A stretch of 45,162 nt of DNA from Streptomyces sp. WAC06614 (lineage in GTDB: Bacteria > Actinomycetota > Actinomycetes > Streptomycetales > Streptomycetaceae), in contig NZ_RPRY01000020.1 of assembly GCF_003949795.1 (NCBI RefSeq), positions 1-45,162 of the forward strand, given 5' to 3'. Below are positions 1 through 7,600 of this stretch, piece after piece (positions within the stretch are counted from its first letter, which is position 1; each line of letters begins with the position of its first letter). The notes beneath the pieces were generated by a model. The model was given only the letters and a program-made list of their open reading frames with translations, was not told where the DNA came from and did not search any database. The position numbers were made by a program, and so were the translations under genes.

Positions 1-2
1 CC

Positions 3-146
3 CACGGCCGCGGGGTCACCCTCCTGAGCCACTCCGTCACCAGCCCGGCCGGGGTGGCCGGCGTGGTCGTGGAGGCCGTGCTCACCGGTGAGACCTCCCC
101 CGCCGTGCATTCGCTCGCCACCGCCCGGCTCCGGGGGTTCCGCCCG
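3..146 (+). other. C-terminal fragment of an unidentified upstream gene
   Basis: The reading frame open from base 3 encodes protein-like sequence beginning HGRGVTLLSHSV and continuing to about LATARLRGF. It resembles the C-terminal end of FAD-dependent oxidoreductases, in which a GxGVTL stretch precedes a last helix, but I cannot name it. The frame has no stop codon where the phosphatase frame takes over; after about base 146 it becomes arginine-rich shadow sequence of the phosphatase. A missing stop, a frameshift or a chimeric junction at the window edge are all possible. Confidence 0.25.
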
Positions 147-1872
147 CGGCGAGGTGCGCGGGCTGGTGCTCGTCGGCGAACCCGAGGTGGGCCGGTACGC
201 GGTCGCGGCGCGCCGCCGGCTGGAACTGCTGGCGGAGGCGAGCACCCGGATCGGTACGACCCTGGACGTCAGCCGGACCGCCTGGGAACTGGCCGAGGTC
301 GCGGTCCCCCGGCTGGCCGACTTCGTCACCGTCGACCTGCCCGAGGGCGTGCTGCGGGGCGAGGAGGCCGCGGCCCCCGCGGCCGACCTGTACCGCACGG
401 TGGTCCACGGCATCCGGGAGGACTGCCCGTTCTACCCGGTCGGGCAGCGGGTGGAACTGCGCCCCGAGACCCCGCACATGAGGTGCCTCGCCAGCGGCGA
501 GGCCGTGCTCGAACCCGATCTGACCGCGGCCGCCGGGTGGATCGTGCAGAACCCCGAGCACGCCCGGCGGATCCTGGCGCAGCAGGTGCACTCCCTGATC
601 GCCGTGCCACTGCTGGCCCGGGGCAAGCTGCTGGGCATCGCCGGCTTCTACCGCTCGGAGGACCCGGCCCCGTACGGCGAGGACGACAGCCGCCTGGCGC
701 AGGAGCTCGCGGCCCGGGCCGCCCTGTGCATCGACAACGCCCGCCAGTACACCCGCGAGCACACCCTGGCCCTGGCGCTGCAGCGCAGCCTGCTCCCGCG
801 CGGTCTGCCCGAGCTGGGCGCCGTGGAGGTCGCGCACCGGTACCTGCCCGCCGAGTCGGGGGTGGGCGGCGACTGGTTCGACGTGATCCCGCTGTCGGGG
901 ACGAGGGTCGCCCTGCTCGTCGGGGACGTCGTCGGGCACGGCCTGCTGGCCGCCGCCACCATGGGCAGGCTGCGCACCGCGGCCCGTAACTTCGCCGAGC
1001 TGGAGCTCGCCCCGGACGAGCTGCTCACCCACCTGGACAACCTCCTGGTGCGGCTGGACCGCGAGGAGGGCGGCGACACCGCCGAGGACAGCTCCGGGAT
1101 CGTCGGCGCCACCTGCCTCTACGCGGTCTACGACCCCACCACCCGGCAGTGCACCATGGCCCGGGCCGGGCACCCGCCGCCCGCGCTGGTCCACCCCGAC
1201 GGCTCGGTCCGGCTGCTGGACCTGCCCGCCGGTCCCCCCCTGGGCCTGGGCGGGCTGCCGTTCGAGACGGCCGAGGTCGAACTCCCCGAGGACAGCACCC
1301 TGGTCCTCTACACCGACGGACTGGTGGAGGACCGCGAGCGCGACATCGAGGCGGCCCTGGAGCAGTTGCAGACCGAGCTGGCGCGGGCCGACCGCAACCC
1401 CGAGGACACCTGCCAGGCGGTCATCGAGGCCATGGCCCCCGAGCACCCCACCGACGACATCGCCCTGCTGGTGGCCCGGACCCACGGCCACCCCGCCGAC
1501 CGGATCGCCTCCTGGGACGTGCCGGCCGACCCGGCCCGGGTGGCCGACGTCCGGGCGGCCGTCACCCGGCAACTGGCCGACTGGGGACTGGAGGACCTGG
1601 CGTTCGCCGCCGAGCTGATGCTCAGCGAACTGCTCACCAACGCCGTCCGCTACGGCGGCGAGCCCATCCAGGTGCGGCTGATCCACGACCGCACGCTGAT
1701 CTGCGAGGTGGCCGACGGCAGCAGCACCGCCCCGCACCTGCGGCGGGCGGCCAGCACCGACGAGGGCGGACGCGGGCTGTTCCTGGTCGCCCAGCTGGCC
1801 CAGTCCTGGGGCACCCGCTACACCCCGCGGGGCAAGGTGATCTGGGCCGAGTGCGCCCTGGACGCGGCATGA
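88..1872 (+). CDS. SpoIIE-family protein phosphatase (GAF-PP2C-HATPase)
   Basis: A cytoplasmic regulatory serine/threonine phosphatase that probably acts on an anti-sigma-factor antagonist, fused to an RsbW-like ATPase domain. Counting from GTG 88, a GAF sensor domain covers about residues 42-215 and starts with the typical STRIGTTLDVSRTA. The PP2C domain covers about 238-470 and shows GGDWFDVIPL, GDVVGHG and LYTDGLVE. A HATPase domain covers about 475-592, with ELLTNAVRYGG and DEGGRGLFLVAQL. GTG 88 is the most upstream start in this frame because a TGA lies at 25-27, but it has no clear ribosome site; GTG 154, 166 and 187 are alternatives. A PAS domain, common in this family, is absent, so the N terminus may be disturbed by the window edge. 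A paralogue lies at 9425-11842. Confidence 0.85.
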   Translation: MRPPPPCIRSPPPGSGGSARGEVRGLVLVGEPEVGRYAVAARRRLELLAEASTRIGTTLDVSRTAWELAEVAVPRLADFVTVDLPEGVLRGEEAAAPAADLYRTVVHGIREDCPFYPVGQRVELRPETPHMRCLASGEAVLEPDLTAAAGWIVQNPEHARRILAQQVHSLIAVPLLARGKLLGIAGFYRSEDPAPYGEDDSRLAQELAARAALCIDNARQYTREHTLALALQRSLLPRGLPELGAVEVAHRYLPAESGVGGDWFDVIPLSGTRVALLVGDVVGHGLLAAATMGRLRTAARNFAELELAPDELLTHLDNLLVRLDREEGGDTAEDSSGIVGATCLYAVYDPTTRQCTMARAGHPPPALVHPDGSVRLLDLPAGPPLGLGGLPFETAEVELPEDSTLVLYTDGLVEDRERDIEAALEQLQTELARADRNPEDTCQAVIEAMAPEHPTDDIALLVARTHGHPADRIASWDVPADPARVADVRAAVTRQLADWGLEDLAFAAELMLSELLTNAVRYGGEPIQVRLIHDRTLICEVADGSSTAPHLRRAASTDEGGRGLFLVAQLAQSWGTRYTPRGKVIWAECALDAA

Positions 1873-1899
1873 CGCGCACCGACATCCCGGCCCGCGAGC

Positions 1900-1939
1900 T
1901 CCCGACATGTCGGGAATGCCGCCCCGGCTCCCGTACCAT
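1900..1939 (+). promoter_or_regulatory. Palindromic operator and -10 of the sugar ABC operon
   Basis: Bases 1900-1915 form a perfect 16-bp palindrome, TCCCGACATGTCGGGA. It ends 18 bases before a TAnnnT hexamer (TACCAT, 1934-1939) that fits a -10 element, so the palindrome lies over the expected -35 region. That is the usual place for a repressor site. The ABC operon starts at 2008, giving a leader of about 60 bases. The regulator is unknown; no LacI, ROK or GntR gene lies in the window. Confidence 0.45.
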
Positions 1940-2007
1940 CCTCGGCAGCAGCCGCACCGCCCCCGTCCCGTGCGGGAGACCCTCCCAGGCCGGCCCCGGA
2001 GACGTCC

Positions 2008-3537
2008 GTGCATGAGCCCTCCGACCCCGTGACGACCCCGCTCGTGCGCGTACGGGGCCTGTCCAAGCGGTTCGGCGGCACGGTCGCCCTGGACTCGGTC
2101 GGCTTCGACCTGCCCGGCGGCAGCGTGCTGGCCCTGCTCGGGCCCAACGGGGCGGGCAAGTCCACCCTGATCAAGGTGCTCGCCGGGATCCATCGCGCCG
2201 ACGCGGGCGAGGTGACGGTCGCCGGGCACCCGCTCGGCTCCGAGGCCGCCGCCCGCACGATGTCCTTCATCCACCAGGACCTCGGCCTGGTGGAGTGGAT
2301 GTCGGTCGCCGAGAACGTGGCCCTGGGCACCGGCTACCCGCGCCGCCTCGGCCTGATCTCGTGGCGGCGGACCCGCGAACGCTGCGCCGAGGCCCTGGCC
2401 CTCGTCGCCGGGCACCTGGACCCGGGCGGCCGGGTCGCCGATCTCGCCCCCGCCGAACGGTCCCTGGTCGCCATCGCCCGGGCCCTGGCCCGCGACGCCC
2501 GGCTGATCGTGCTGGACGAGCCGACCGCCACCCTCCCGGCCGCCGACTGCGCCCGCCTCTTCGACGTCCTGCACGGGCTGCGCGACCGGGGGCACGGCAT
2601 CCTCTACGTGAGCCACCGGCTGGACGAGGTGTACCGGGTGGCGGACTCCTTCGTGGTCCTGCGCGACGGCCGGATCGTCAGCCAGGGCCCGCTCGCCGGA
2701 CACGCCCCGGCCCGGCTGGTCCACGACATCGCGGGCGGGCAGCCGGCCGGACGCGGCGCCGGCGCCCCCGTACCGCGGGGCGGGCCGCCCGTGCTGAGCC
2801 TCGACGCGGTGACCACCGCCCGCACCGCGCCGGTCAGCCTGGACGTACGCGCCGGGGAAGTCGTCGGCCTGGTGGGGCTGACCGGCGCGGGCCACGCCCA
2901 CCTGGGCCGGGCGCTGGCCGGGGCGCTGCCGGGGTTCGGCGGGCGGGCGCTGCTCGACGGACGTCCCTACCGTCCGCGGTCGGTGGCCGAGGCGGTCGGG
3001 CGGGGCGTCGGTCTGGTGGCCGGCAACCGTCAGGAGGAGGGCTGCGCCGCCGAGCTGACGGTCCGGGAGAACTTCCTCGCCAACGCCCGGGCGGCCGGGA
3101 CCCCGGCCCGGCACTGGACGGCGCCCCGGCGCGAGCGGGCCGAGACCGCCGCGCTGATCGAGCGGTTCGCGGTACGCCCGCGCGACAGCGAGGTGCCCAT
3201 CGCCACGCTGTCGGGCGGCAACCAGCAGAAGGTGGTCCTCGGCCGGTGGCTGCGCGGGCGGCCGCGGCTGCTGGTCCTGGAGGAGCCGACCGCGAGCGTG
3301 GACGTCGGGGCCAAGGCCACGCTGCACCGGCTGCTCGACCGGGCCCTGGCCGCCGGTCCCGCGGTGCTGCTGCTGTCCACCGACTTCGAGGAGGTCGCCG
3401 ATCTGTGCCACCGCGCGCTGGTGTTCGTACGGGGGCGGGTGGCGGCCGAGCTGACCGGTGAGGCCCTGACCGTCGCCGAACTGACCCGGACCGCCTCGGC
3501 CGTGCCGCCGGTCACCGGAAGCCCGACGGGCCGGTGA
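2008..3537 (+). CDS. Sugar-type ABC transporter ATPase, two NBDs
   Basis: The energy-coupling subunit of a carbohydrate-type (RbsA/MglA/XylG class) importer, at the inner face of the membrane. At 509 aa it carries two ATPase domains, as this class does. NBD1 (about residues 8-235) has Walker A GPNGAGKST, a divergent signature LAPAERS and Walker B LIVLDEPTA. NBD2 (about 250-495) has a degenerate Walker A (GLTGAGHAHLG, without GK[ST]), an intact signature LSGGNQQKVVLGRWL and Walker B LLVLEEPTA. Loss of Walker A in NBD2 is typical of the class. Start GTG 2008 has GGAG six bases upstream. The stop overlaps the permease start by GTGA. The substrate cannot be told from sequence; no sugar kinase or isomerase is adjacent. 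Confidence 0.9.
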   Translation: MHEPSDPVTTPLVRVRGLSKRFGGTVALDSVGFDLPGGSVLALLGPNGAGKSTLIKVLAGIHRADAGEVTVAGHPLGSEAAARTMSFIHQDLGLVEWMSVAENVALGTGYPRRLGLISWRRTRERCAEALALVAGHLDPGGRVADLAPAERSLVAIARALARDARLIVLDEPTATLPAADCARLFDVLHGLRDRGHGILYVSHRLDEVYRVADSFVVLRDGRIVSQGPLAGHAPARLVHDIAGGQPAGRGAGAPVPRGGPPVLSLDAVTTARTAPVSLDVRAGEVVGLVGLTGAGHAHLGRALAGALPGFGGRALLDGRPYRPRSVAEAVGRGVGLVAGNRQEEGCAAELTVRENFLANARAAGTPARHWTAPRRERAETAALIERFAVRPRDSEVPIATLSGGNQQKVVLGRWLRGRPRLLVLEEPTASVDVGAKATLHRLLDRALAAGPAVLLLSTDFEEVADLCHRALVFVRGRVAAELTGEALTVAELTRTASAVPPVTGSPTGR

Positions 3538-4586
3538 CGCCCCCGCCGCCGCCCGGGAGCCGGCCCGCGCGCCACCGGCCGGGGCCGCTGCACGGGCACG
3601 CCGTCGGCAGGTACGGGCTGCTGACCCTGACGGCGCTGGTGTTCCTGGTCTTCTCGCTGGCGCTGCCGCGGACCTTCCCCACGCTGGGCAACGTCTCCTC
3701 GATCCTGTCCAACCAGTCGATCCCCGCCCTGCTGGCCCTCGGCGCGACCATCCCGATCACCAGCGGCAAGTTCGACCTGTCCCTCGGCTACGGGCTGGGC
3801 CTGGCCCACGTCATGGTGCTGCACCTGATCGTGGACGAGGGCTGGCCGTGGCCGCCGGCCTGCCTGGTGGTCGTGGCCGGCGGGCTGGTGGCGGGGGTGG
3901 TGAACGGGGTCGTGGTCGAGTTCGTCCGGATCGACTCCTTCATCGCCACCCTGGGCACGGGCAGCATCATGTACGCGGTGACCGGATGGCTGACCGAGGG
4001 TGGCCGGATCGTCCCCGGCCCGCAGGGCCTGCCGCCCGCGTTCACCGCCCTCTACGACACCCGTTTCCTGGGCCTGCCGGTGCCCGCCTTCTACGTGCTC
4101 GCCGTGGTGACCGTCCTGTGGATCGTGCTGGAGCGGCTGCCGCTCGGCCGGTCCCTGTACGTGATCGGCTCCAACCCCCGGGCCGCGGTGCTGCTCGGCA
4201 TCCCGACCCGCCGCTGCTGCATCTACGCCTTCGCCGGGTCGGGCCTGGTCGTCGGGTTCGCCGGGGTGCTGCTGGCCGCCCAGCAGCAGATCGGCAACCC
4301 CAGCGTGGGCCTGGACTACCTGCTGCCGGCGTTCGTCGGCGCGCTGCTGGGGTCCACCACCGTCCGGCCCGGGCGGGCGAACGCGCTGGGGACGCTGGTG
4401 GCCGTGACCCTGCTGGCCGTGGGCCTGGCCGGGATCGGGCAGCTCGGCGCCGCGTTCTGGGCCACCCCGCTGTTCAACGGCTGCGCGCTGCTGCTGGCCG
4501 TCGGCCTGGCCGGGTACGCCGCCCGCCGCAGGCTGCGCACCAGGGCCGAGGAGGACCCGCAGCCGTCCCCGTCCGCCCCCGTGTGA
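3534..4586 (+). CDS. Sugar-type ABC transporter permease (RbsC-like)
   Basis: The membrane channel subunit of the importer encoded with the upstream ATPase. The 350-aa protein has about ten hydrophobic segments, beginning LLTLTALVFLVFSLALP near residue 30. It carries the family's conserved GATIPITSGKFDLSLGY region near residues 78-95, which corresponds to the RbsC GxDLSVG segment, here with K-F before DLS. The C-terminal tail is charged and cytoplasmic. Start GTG 3534 overlaps the ATPase stop by four bases, implying translational coupling. The lipoprotein follows within 10 bases. The family call is firm and the substrate is open. Confidence 0.88.
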   Translation: MTPPPPPGSRPARHRPGPLHGHAVGRYGLLTLTALVFLVFSLALPRTFPTLGNVSSILSNQSIPALLALGATIPITSGKFDLSLGYGLGLAHVMVLHLIVDEGWPWPPACLVVVAGGLVAGVVNGVVVEFVRIDSFIATLGTGSIMYAVTGWLTEGGRIVPGPQGLPPAFTALYDTRFLGLPVPAFYVLAVVTVLWIVLERLPLGRSLYVIGSNPRAAVLLGIPTRRCCIYAFAGSGLVVGFAGVLLAAQQQIGNPSVGLDYLLPAFVGALLGSTTVRPGRANALGTLVAVTLLAVGLAGIGQLGAAFWATPLFNGCALLLAVGLAGYAARRRLRTRAEEDPQPSPSAPV

Positions 4587-4594
4587 GGAGCACC

Positions 4595-5770
4595 GTGCAC
4601 CCGTACCGCAAGAGCGTCCCCGTGACCGCGGCCCTGTGGGCGGCGGCCGTCCTGGCCGTCGCCGGCTGCTCGGGCGGCTCCTCCGCCGGGTCCGGTGCGG
4701 CCTCGGCCGCGCCGTCCGGCAACGGCTGTCCGGCGGCCCTGGCCAGGGCCGGGCAGGAGGTCGAGCGCGCGGAGCGCACCGACGCCGCCTGGACCGGCCC
4801 GACGACCGGCCCACGGGCCGTCCCCGGCAAGAACCTGGTCTACGTCGCCCAGACCATGACGAACCCCGGGGTCGCCGGGGTCGCCCAGGGCGTGCGGGAG
4901 GCCGCCGCGCGCCTCGGCTGGGACGTACGGGTGATCGACGGAAGCGGCACCCCGGCCGGGATCCAGGCCGCGTTCAGCCAGGCCGTCACCCTCAGGCCGT
5001 CCGGCATCGTGATCGGCGGCTTCGACCCCCGGCTGACCTCGCAGCAGCTCGCGCAGGCCGAGGCGGCGGGGATCCCGGTGATCGGCTGGCACGCGGTCGA
5101 CTCGCCGGGGCCGAGCACGGCTCCGAAGCTGTTCACCAACGTCACCACCCGGGTGGAGGACGTGGCCCGGGTCAGCGCGGACTGGGTCATCGCCCGGTCC
5201 GGCGGCGGGGCCGGGGTGGTGCTCTTCACCGACGACTCGATCCCGTTCGCCCGGCACAAGGCCGAACTGATCCGGCAGGAACTGGCCGGCTGCCCGGGCG
5301 TACGGCTGCTCGCGTCGAAGAACATCCCGATCCCGGACGCCGCCCAGCGCACGCCCCAGGAGGTGTCCTCGCTGTGGTCCCGGTTCGGGGAGGACTGGAC
5401 CCATTCGGTCGCCGTCAACGACCTCTACTTCGCCGACGCCGCCCCGGCCCTGCGTGCGGCGGGCCGGCCCGGGGCCGGGCCGCCGTTCAACGTGGGCGCG
5501 GGCGACGGCGACCCGTCCGCCTTCCAGCGGATCAACGGCCGGCAGTACCAGGCGGCCACCGTGCCCGAGCCGCTGGGGCAGCAGGGCTGGCAGATCGTCG
5601 ACGAGTTCAACCGGGCCTTCGCCGGGCAGCGGCCGAGCGGGTACGTCGCCCCCGTCCACGTGGTCACGGCGCGGAACAGCGGCGGCGCCACCTCCTGGGA
5701 CCCGCCCGGGTACCGGGAGGCGTACGAGCGGATCTGGCAGGGCGTGACCGCCGGCCCCGCGTCGCCCTGA
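4595..5770 (+). CDS. ABC transporter substrate-binding lipoprotein
   Basis: Extracellular lipid-anchored receptor for the preceding ATPase and permease; 391 aa. A signal peptide with lipobox LAVAGC ends near residue 25 and is followed by a Ser/Ala/Gly-rich linker. The mature part is a periplasmic-binding fold of the Peripla_BP_4 type, with two alpha/beta lobes (NLVYVAQTMTNPGVAGVAQG near residue 80; IVIGGFDP; GIPVIGWHAVDS; VVLFTDDSIPFARHKAELI). GTG 4595 is chosen because GAGGAG at 4585-4590 lies four bases upstream; the open frame reaches back much further inside the permease gene but is a shadow there. A strong hairpin follows the stop. The ligand is unknown. Confidence 0.87.
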   Translation: MHPYRKSVPVTAALWAAAVLAVAGCSGGSSAGSGAASAAPSGNGCPAALARAGQEVERAERTDAAWTGPTTGPRAVPGKNLVYVAQTMTNPGVAGVAQGVREAAARLGWDVRVIDGSGTPAGIQAAFSQAVTLRPSGIVIGGFDPRLTSQQLAQAEAAGIPVIGWHAVDSPGPSTAPKLFTNVTTRVEDVARVSADWVIARSGGGAGVVLFTDDSIPFARHKAELIRQELAGCPGVRLLASKNIPIPDAAQRTPQEVSSLWSRFGEDWTHSVAVNDLYFADAAPALRAAGRPGAGPPFNVGAGDGDPSAFQRINGRQYQAATVPEPLGQQGWQIVDEFNRAFAGQRPSGYVAPVHVVTARNSGGATSWDPPGYREAYERIWQGVTAGPASP

Positions 5771-5790
5771 CGCGATCCGGGGCCGCCGCG

Positions 5791-5833
5791 GCCCGGCCGG
5801 CGGACACCCGGTGCGGGTGCCCGCCGGCCGGGC
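5791..5833. terminator. Bidirectional hairpin terminator
   Basis: Two 20-base arms (5791-5810 and 5814-5833) pair with a single mismatch around a 3-base loop. The hairpin sits between the convergent ABC lipoprotein gene and the DUF305 gene. There is no T tract, as is common for high-GC actinobacterial terminators, so it probably serves both strands. Confidence 0.7.
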
Positions 5834-5844
5834 CGGTCGCCGGC

Positions 5845-6480
5845 TCAGCTCGTGCCGAGGAGCTTCTTCATCCGGTCGATCTCGGCGGACTGGGAGGTGA
5901 TGATCGCCTCCGCCATGGTCCTGGCGTCCGGGAAGGCGCCCTGGGCCTTCTCCGTCTTCGCCATCTCCACGGCGCCTTCGTGGTGCTTGATCATCAGCTG
6001 CATGAAGGCGGTGTCGAAGGCCTTGCCGGAGGCGTTCTTGAGCTGGTCGAGCTCCGCCGCGGTCATCATGCCGCCGCCGCCCGCGCCGTGCGCGGAGTGG
6101 TCCGTGGCGCCCTCGGCGGGCACCGGGGCGCCCCAGGTGGTGAGCCAGCCGGTGAGGGTCCTGATCTCCGGGTCCTGGGCCTGCCGGATGGCCGCCGCGA
6201 GCTCCTTGACCTCGGCGGACGCGGCCCGCGACGGCGCCAGGTCGGCCATCTCCACCGCCTGCCGGTGGTGGGGGATCATCCCCTGGGCGAAGGCGGTGTC
6301 GGCGGCGTTGTGCGCCGCGCCCGGGGACGCGGAGGCCGGGGCCGGGGCGGAGGCGGAGTGGGCGCCGTGGCCCGTGGGCTCGTCGGAGGACGTGCCGCCG
6401 CAGGCCGCGAGGGTCAGGGCGGCGGCGCCGGAGGCGACGAGGACGGCGGTACGGCGGACGAGGGAACGCTGAACGGTCAT
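5845..6480 (-). CDS. DUF305 lipoprotein, Met/His-rich
   Basis: An exported lipoprotein of 211 aa. The signal peptide has the lipobox LTLAAC near residue 25 and is followed by a His/Ala/Ser linker. The DUF305 fold shows as a doubled motif: MIPHHRQAVEMA near residue 70 and MIKHHEGAVEMA near residue 160. Between them lies a His/Met/Gly-rich stretch (HSAHGAGGGGMM). DUF305 proteins are four-helix bundles often linked to copper or other metal handling; that role here is inference. ATG 6480 is chosen because AAGGAG lies 11 bases upstream; an in-frame ATG at 6561 lacks a ribosome site. It lies 132 bp downstream of the DUF6153 gene on the same strand and may be co-transcribed with it. Confidence 0.85.
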   Translation of the reverse strand: MTVQRSLVRRTAVLVASGAAALTLAACGGTSSDEPTGHGAHSASAPAPASASPGAAHNAADTAFAQGMIPHHRQAVEMADLAPSRAASAEVKELAAAIRQAQDPEIRTLTGWLTTWGAPVPAEGATDHSAHGAGGGGMMTAAELDQLKNASGKAFDTAFMQLMIKHHEGAVEMAKTEKAQGAFPDARTMAEAIITSQSAEIDRMKKLLGTS

Positions 6481-6612
6481 GGTGGGAGGAACTCCTTGAC
6501 GCGCGGTCCGTCCGGGGACGGTCCCGCGCAGCTGACGGATGACGAGGGATGCCCGGAGCACGGCACGCCGCGCCGCCCGCGGGGCGGGGCAGGGGCGGCC
6601 GCGCGGGCGGTC

Positions 6613-7104
6613 CTATATCCGCAGGAGCTGGAGTTCGGCGAGGTCGGGCGGGGCCCGCCCGGGCTGCGTCGCCACCGCCAGGGCGCCGGCCAGGGCCGGC
6701 CCGGCGGTCCGGACCACCCGTGCGGGGGCCGGCGCGGGCGGCGTCCAGGCGGAGACGGTGCCCGCCGCGGCACAGGTGGCGTCGGCGTGCCGCAGATGGC
6801 CCGAGCCACCGGCGCTGTGCCCACAGCCGGGCTCCGCCACGGAGGCCACGGACGCCCCGGGCGCCCCGGAGACCGAGGGCACCCCGGTCCCGGACGCCAC
6901 GGCCCCGTGGGCCGCGGCCCCGTGGCCGGCGGTCGGGGCGTGGGGCATCGCGGCGTGGGCGCCGGTCGGGAGCGGGGCCGTGGGGCCGGGGGTCAGGGCG
7001 TGCATCCCGAACAGTCCGGCCAGGACACACAGCACGAGCAGCACGAAGCCGCGCCCGGCGGGGCGGCGGCTGAGGAGCTGGTCGGCTGCGGTCACGGGGG
7101 CCAT
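6613..7104 (-). CDS. DUF6153-family membrane or secreted protein
   Basis: A 163-aa protein with one N-terminal hydrophobic segment (GFVLLVLCVLAGLFGMHAL, residues 19-37) and a Gly/Ala/His-rich linker. A small domain with paired cysteines (EPGCGH near 93 and DATCAAAG near 109) follows. It ends with PPDLAELQLLRI, which I recognise as the conserved terminus of the actinobacterial DUF6153 family. The function is unknown. His-rich segments and the DUF305 gene immediately downstream suggest metal handling at the cell envelope, as inference only. Confidence 0.7.
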   Translation of the reverse strand: MAPVTAADQLLSRRPAGRGFVLLVLCVLAGLFGMHALTPGPTAPLPTGAHAAMPHAPTAGHGAAAHGAVASGTGVPSVSGAPGASVASVAEPGCGHSAGGSGHLRHADATCAAAGTVSAWTPPAPAPARVVRTAGPALAGALAVATQPGRAPPDLAELQLLRI

Positions 7105-7187
7105 CGTACGAGCAACCGCCCCCGGCCGGTCGCACCCCCTCGACCACGCCGCCTACCCGCACCAACTGTCCCCCGGTCGGGGCGTGT

Positions 7188-7193
7188 TACGGT
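7188..7193 (+). promoter_or_regulatory. -10 element of a probable leaderless mRNA
   Basis: TACGGT (TAnnnT) ends six bases before ATG 7200. At that spacing transcription would begin at or next to the start codon. No Shine-Dalgarno sequence precedes the ATG, which agrees with leaderless translation. No convincing -35 is seen. Confidence 0.4.
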
Positions 7194-7199
7194 CCCGCC

Positions 7200-7598
7200 A
7201 TGTCCAAGGCCGAGATAGACCAGCTGACCGCCGAGTTCTTCGGCGCCTTCGACAACCGCGCCGGCGGCGCCGCCGACGTGGCACGGATCCGCCGGCTGAT
7301 GCTGCCGACGGGGGTGGTCGTCAAGACCGGCCCGGACTTCACGGCGTACACGGTGGAGGAGTTCGTCGCGCCCCGCGAGGAGCTGCTGGCCGGGGGCCGG
7401 CTGGTGGGGTTCTCCGAGTGGGAGACCTCCGAGCGGACCGAGATCGCGGGCGACGTCGCCGCGCGGTTCGGCACGTACGAGAAGTCCGGTGTGCTGGACG
7501 GTGAGCCGTTCGAGGGCGGCGGGACCAAGTCCTTCCAGTTCGTCCGTACGGCGGACGGCTGGCGGATCTCGGCCTTCGCCTGGTCCGACCGGCCCTGA
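7200..7598 (+). CDS. NTF2/SnoaL-like small protein
   Basis: A 132-aa cytoplasmic protein with the layout of NTF2-like (DUF4440/SnoaL) domains. It has an N-terminal helix (EIDQLTAEFFGAFDNR), a central region ending in EWETSERTEIAGDVAARFGTY, and the typical final strand pattern FQFVRTADGWRISAFAWSD. Such domains bind small ligands or act as isomerases or cyclases; no catalytic assignment can be made here. It is convergent with the FAD monooxygenase, with stops only two bases apart. Translation is probably leaderless. Confidence 0.7.
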   Translation: MSKAEIDQLTAEFFGAFDNRAGGAADVARIRRLMLPTGVVVKTGPDFTAYTVEEFVAPREELLAGGRLVGFSEWETSERTEIAGDVAARFGTYEKSGVLDGEPFEGGGTKSFQFVRTADGWRISAFAWSDRP

Positions 7599-7600
7599 GC

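Noticed and set aside
82..3411. 1109-codon open frame on the minus strand
   Set aside because: Shadow of the phosphatase and ABC ATPase genes; composition is Arg/Gly/Pro/Gln-rich with no domain, as expected for the antisense of high-GC coding DNA.
3848..4594. Upstream extension of the substrate-binding lipoprotein frame
   Set aside because: It runs out of phase inside the permease gene; the ribosome site and the signal peptide place the start at 4595.
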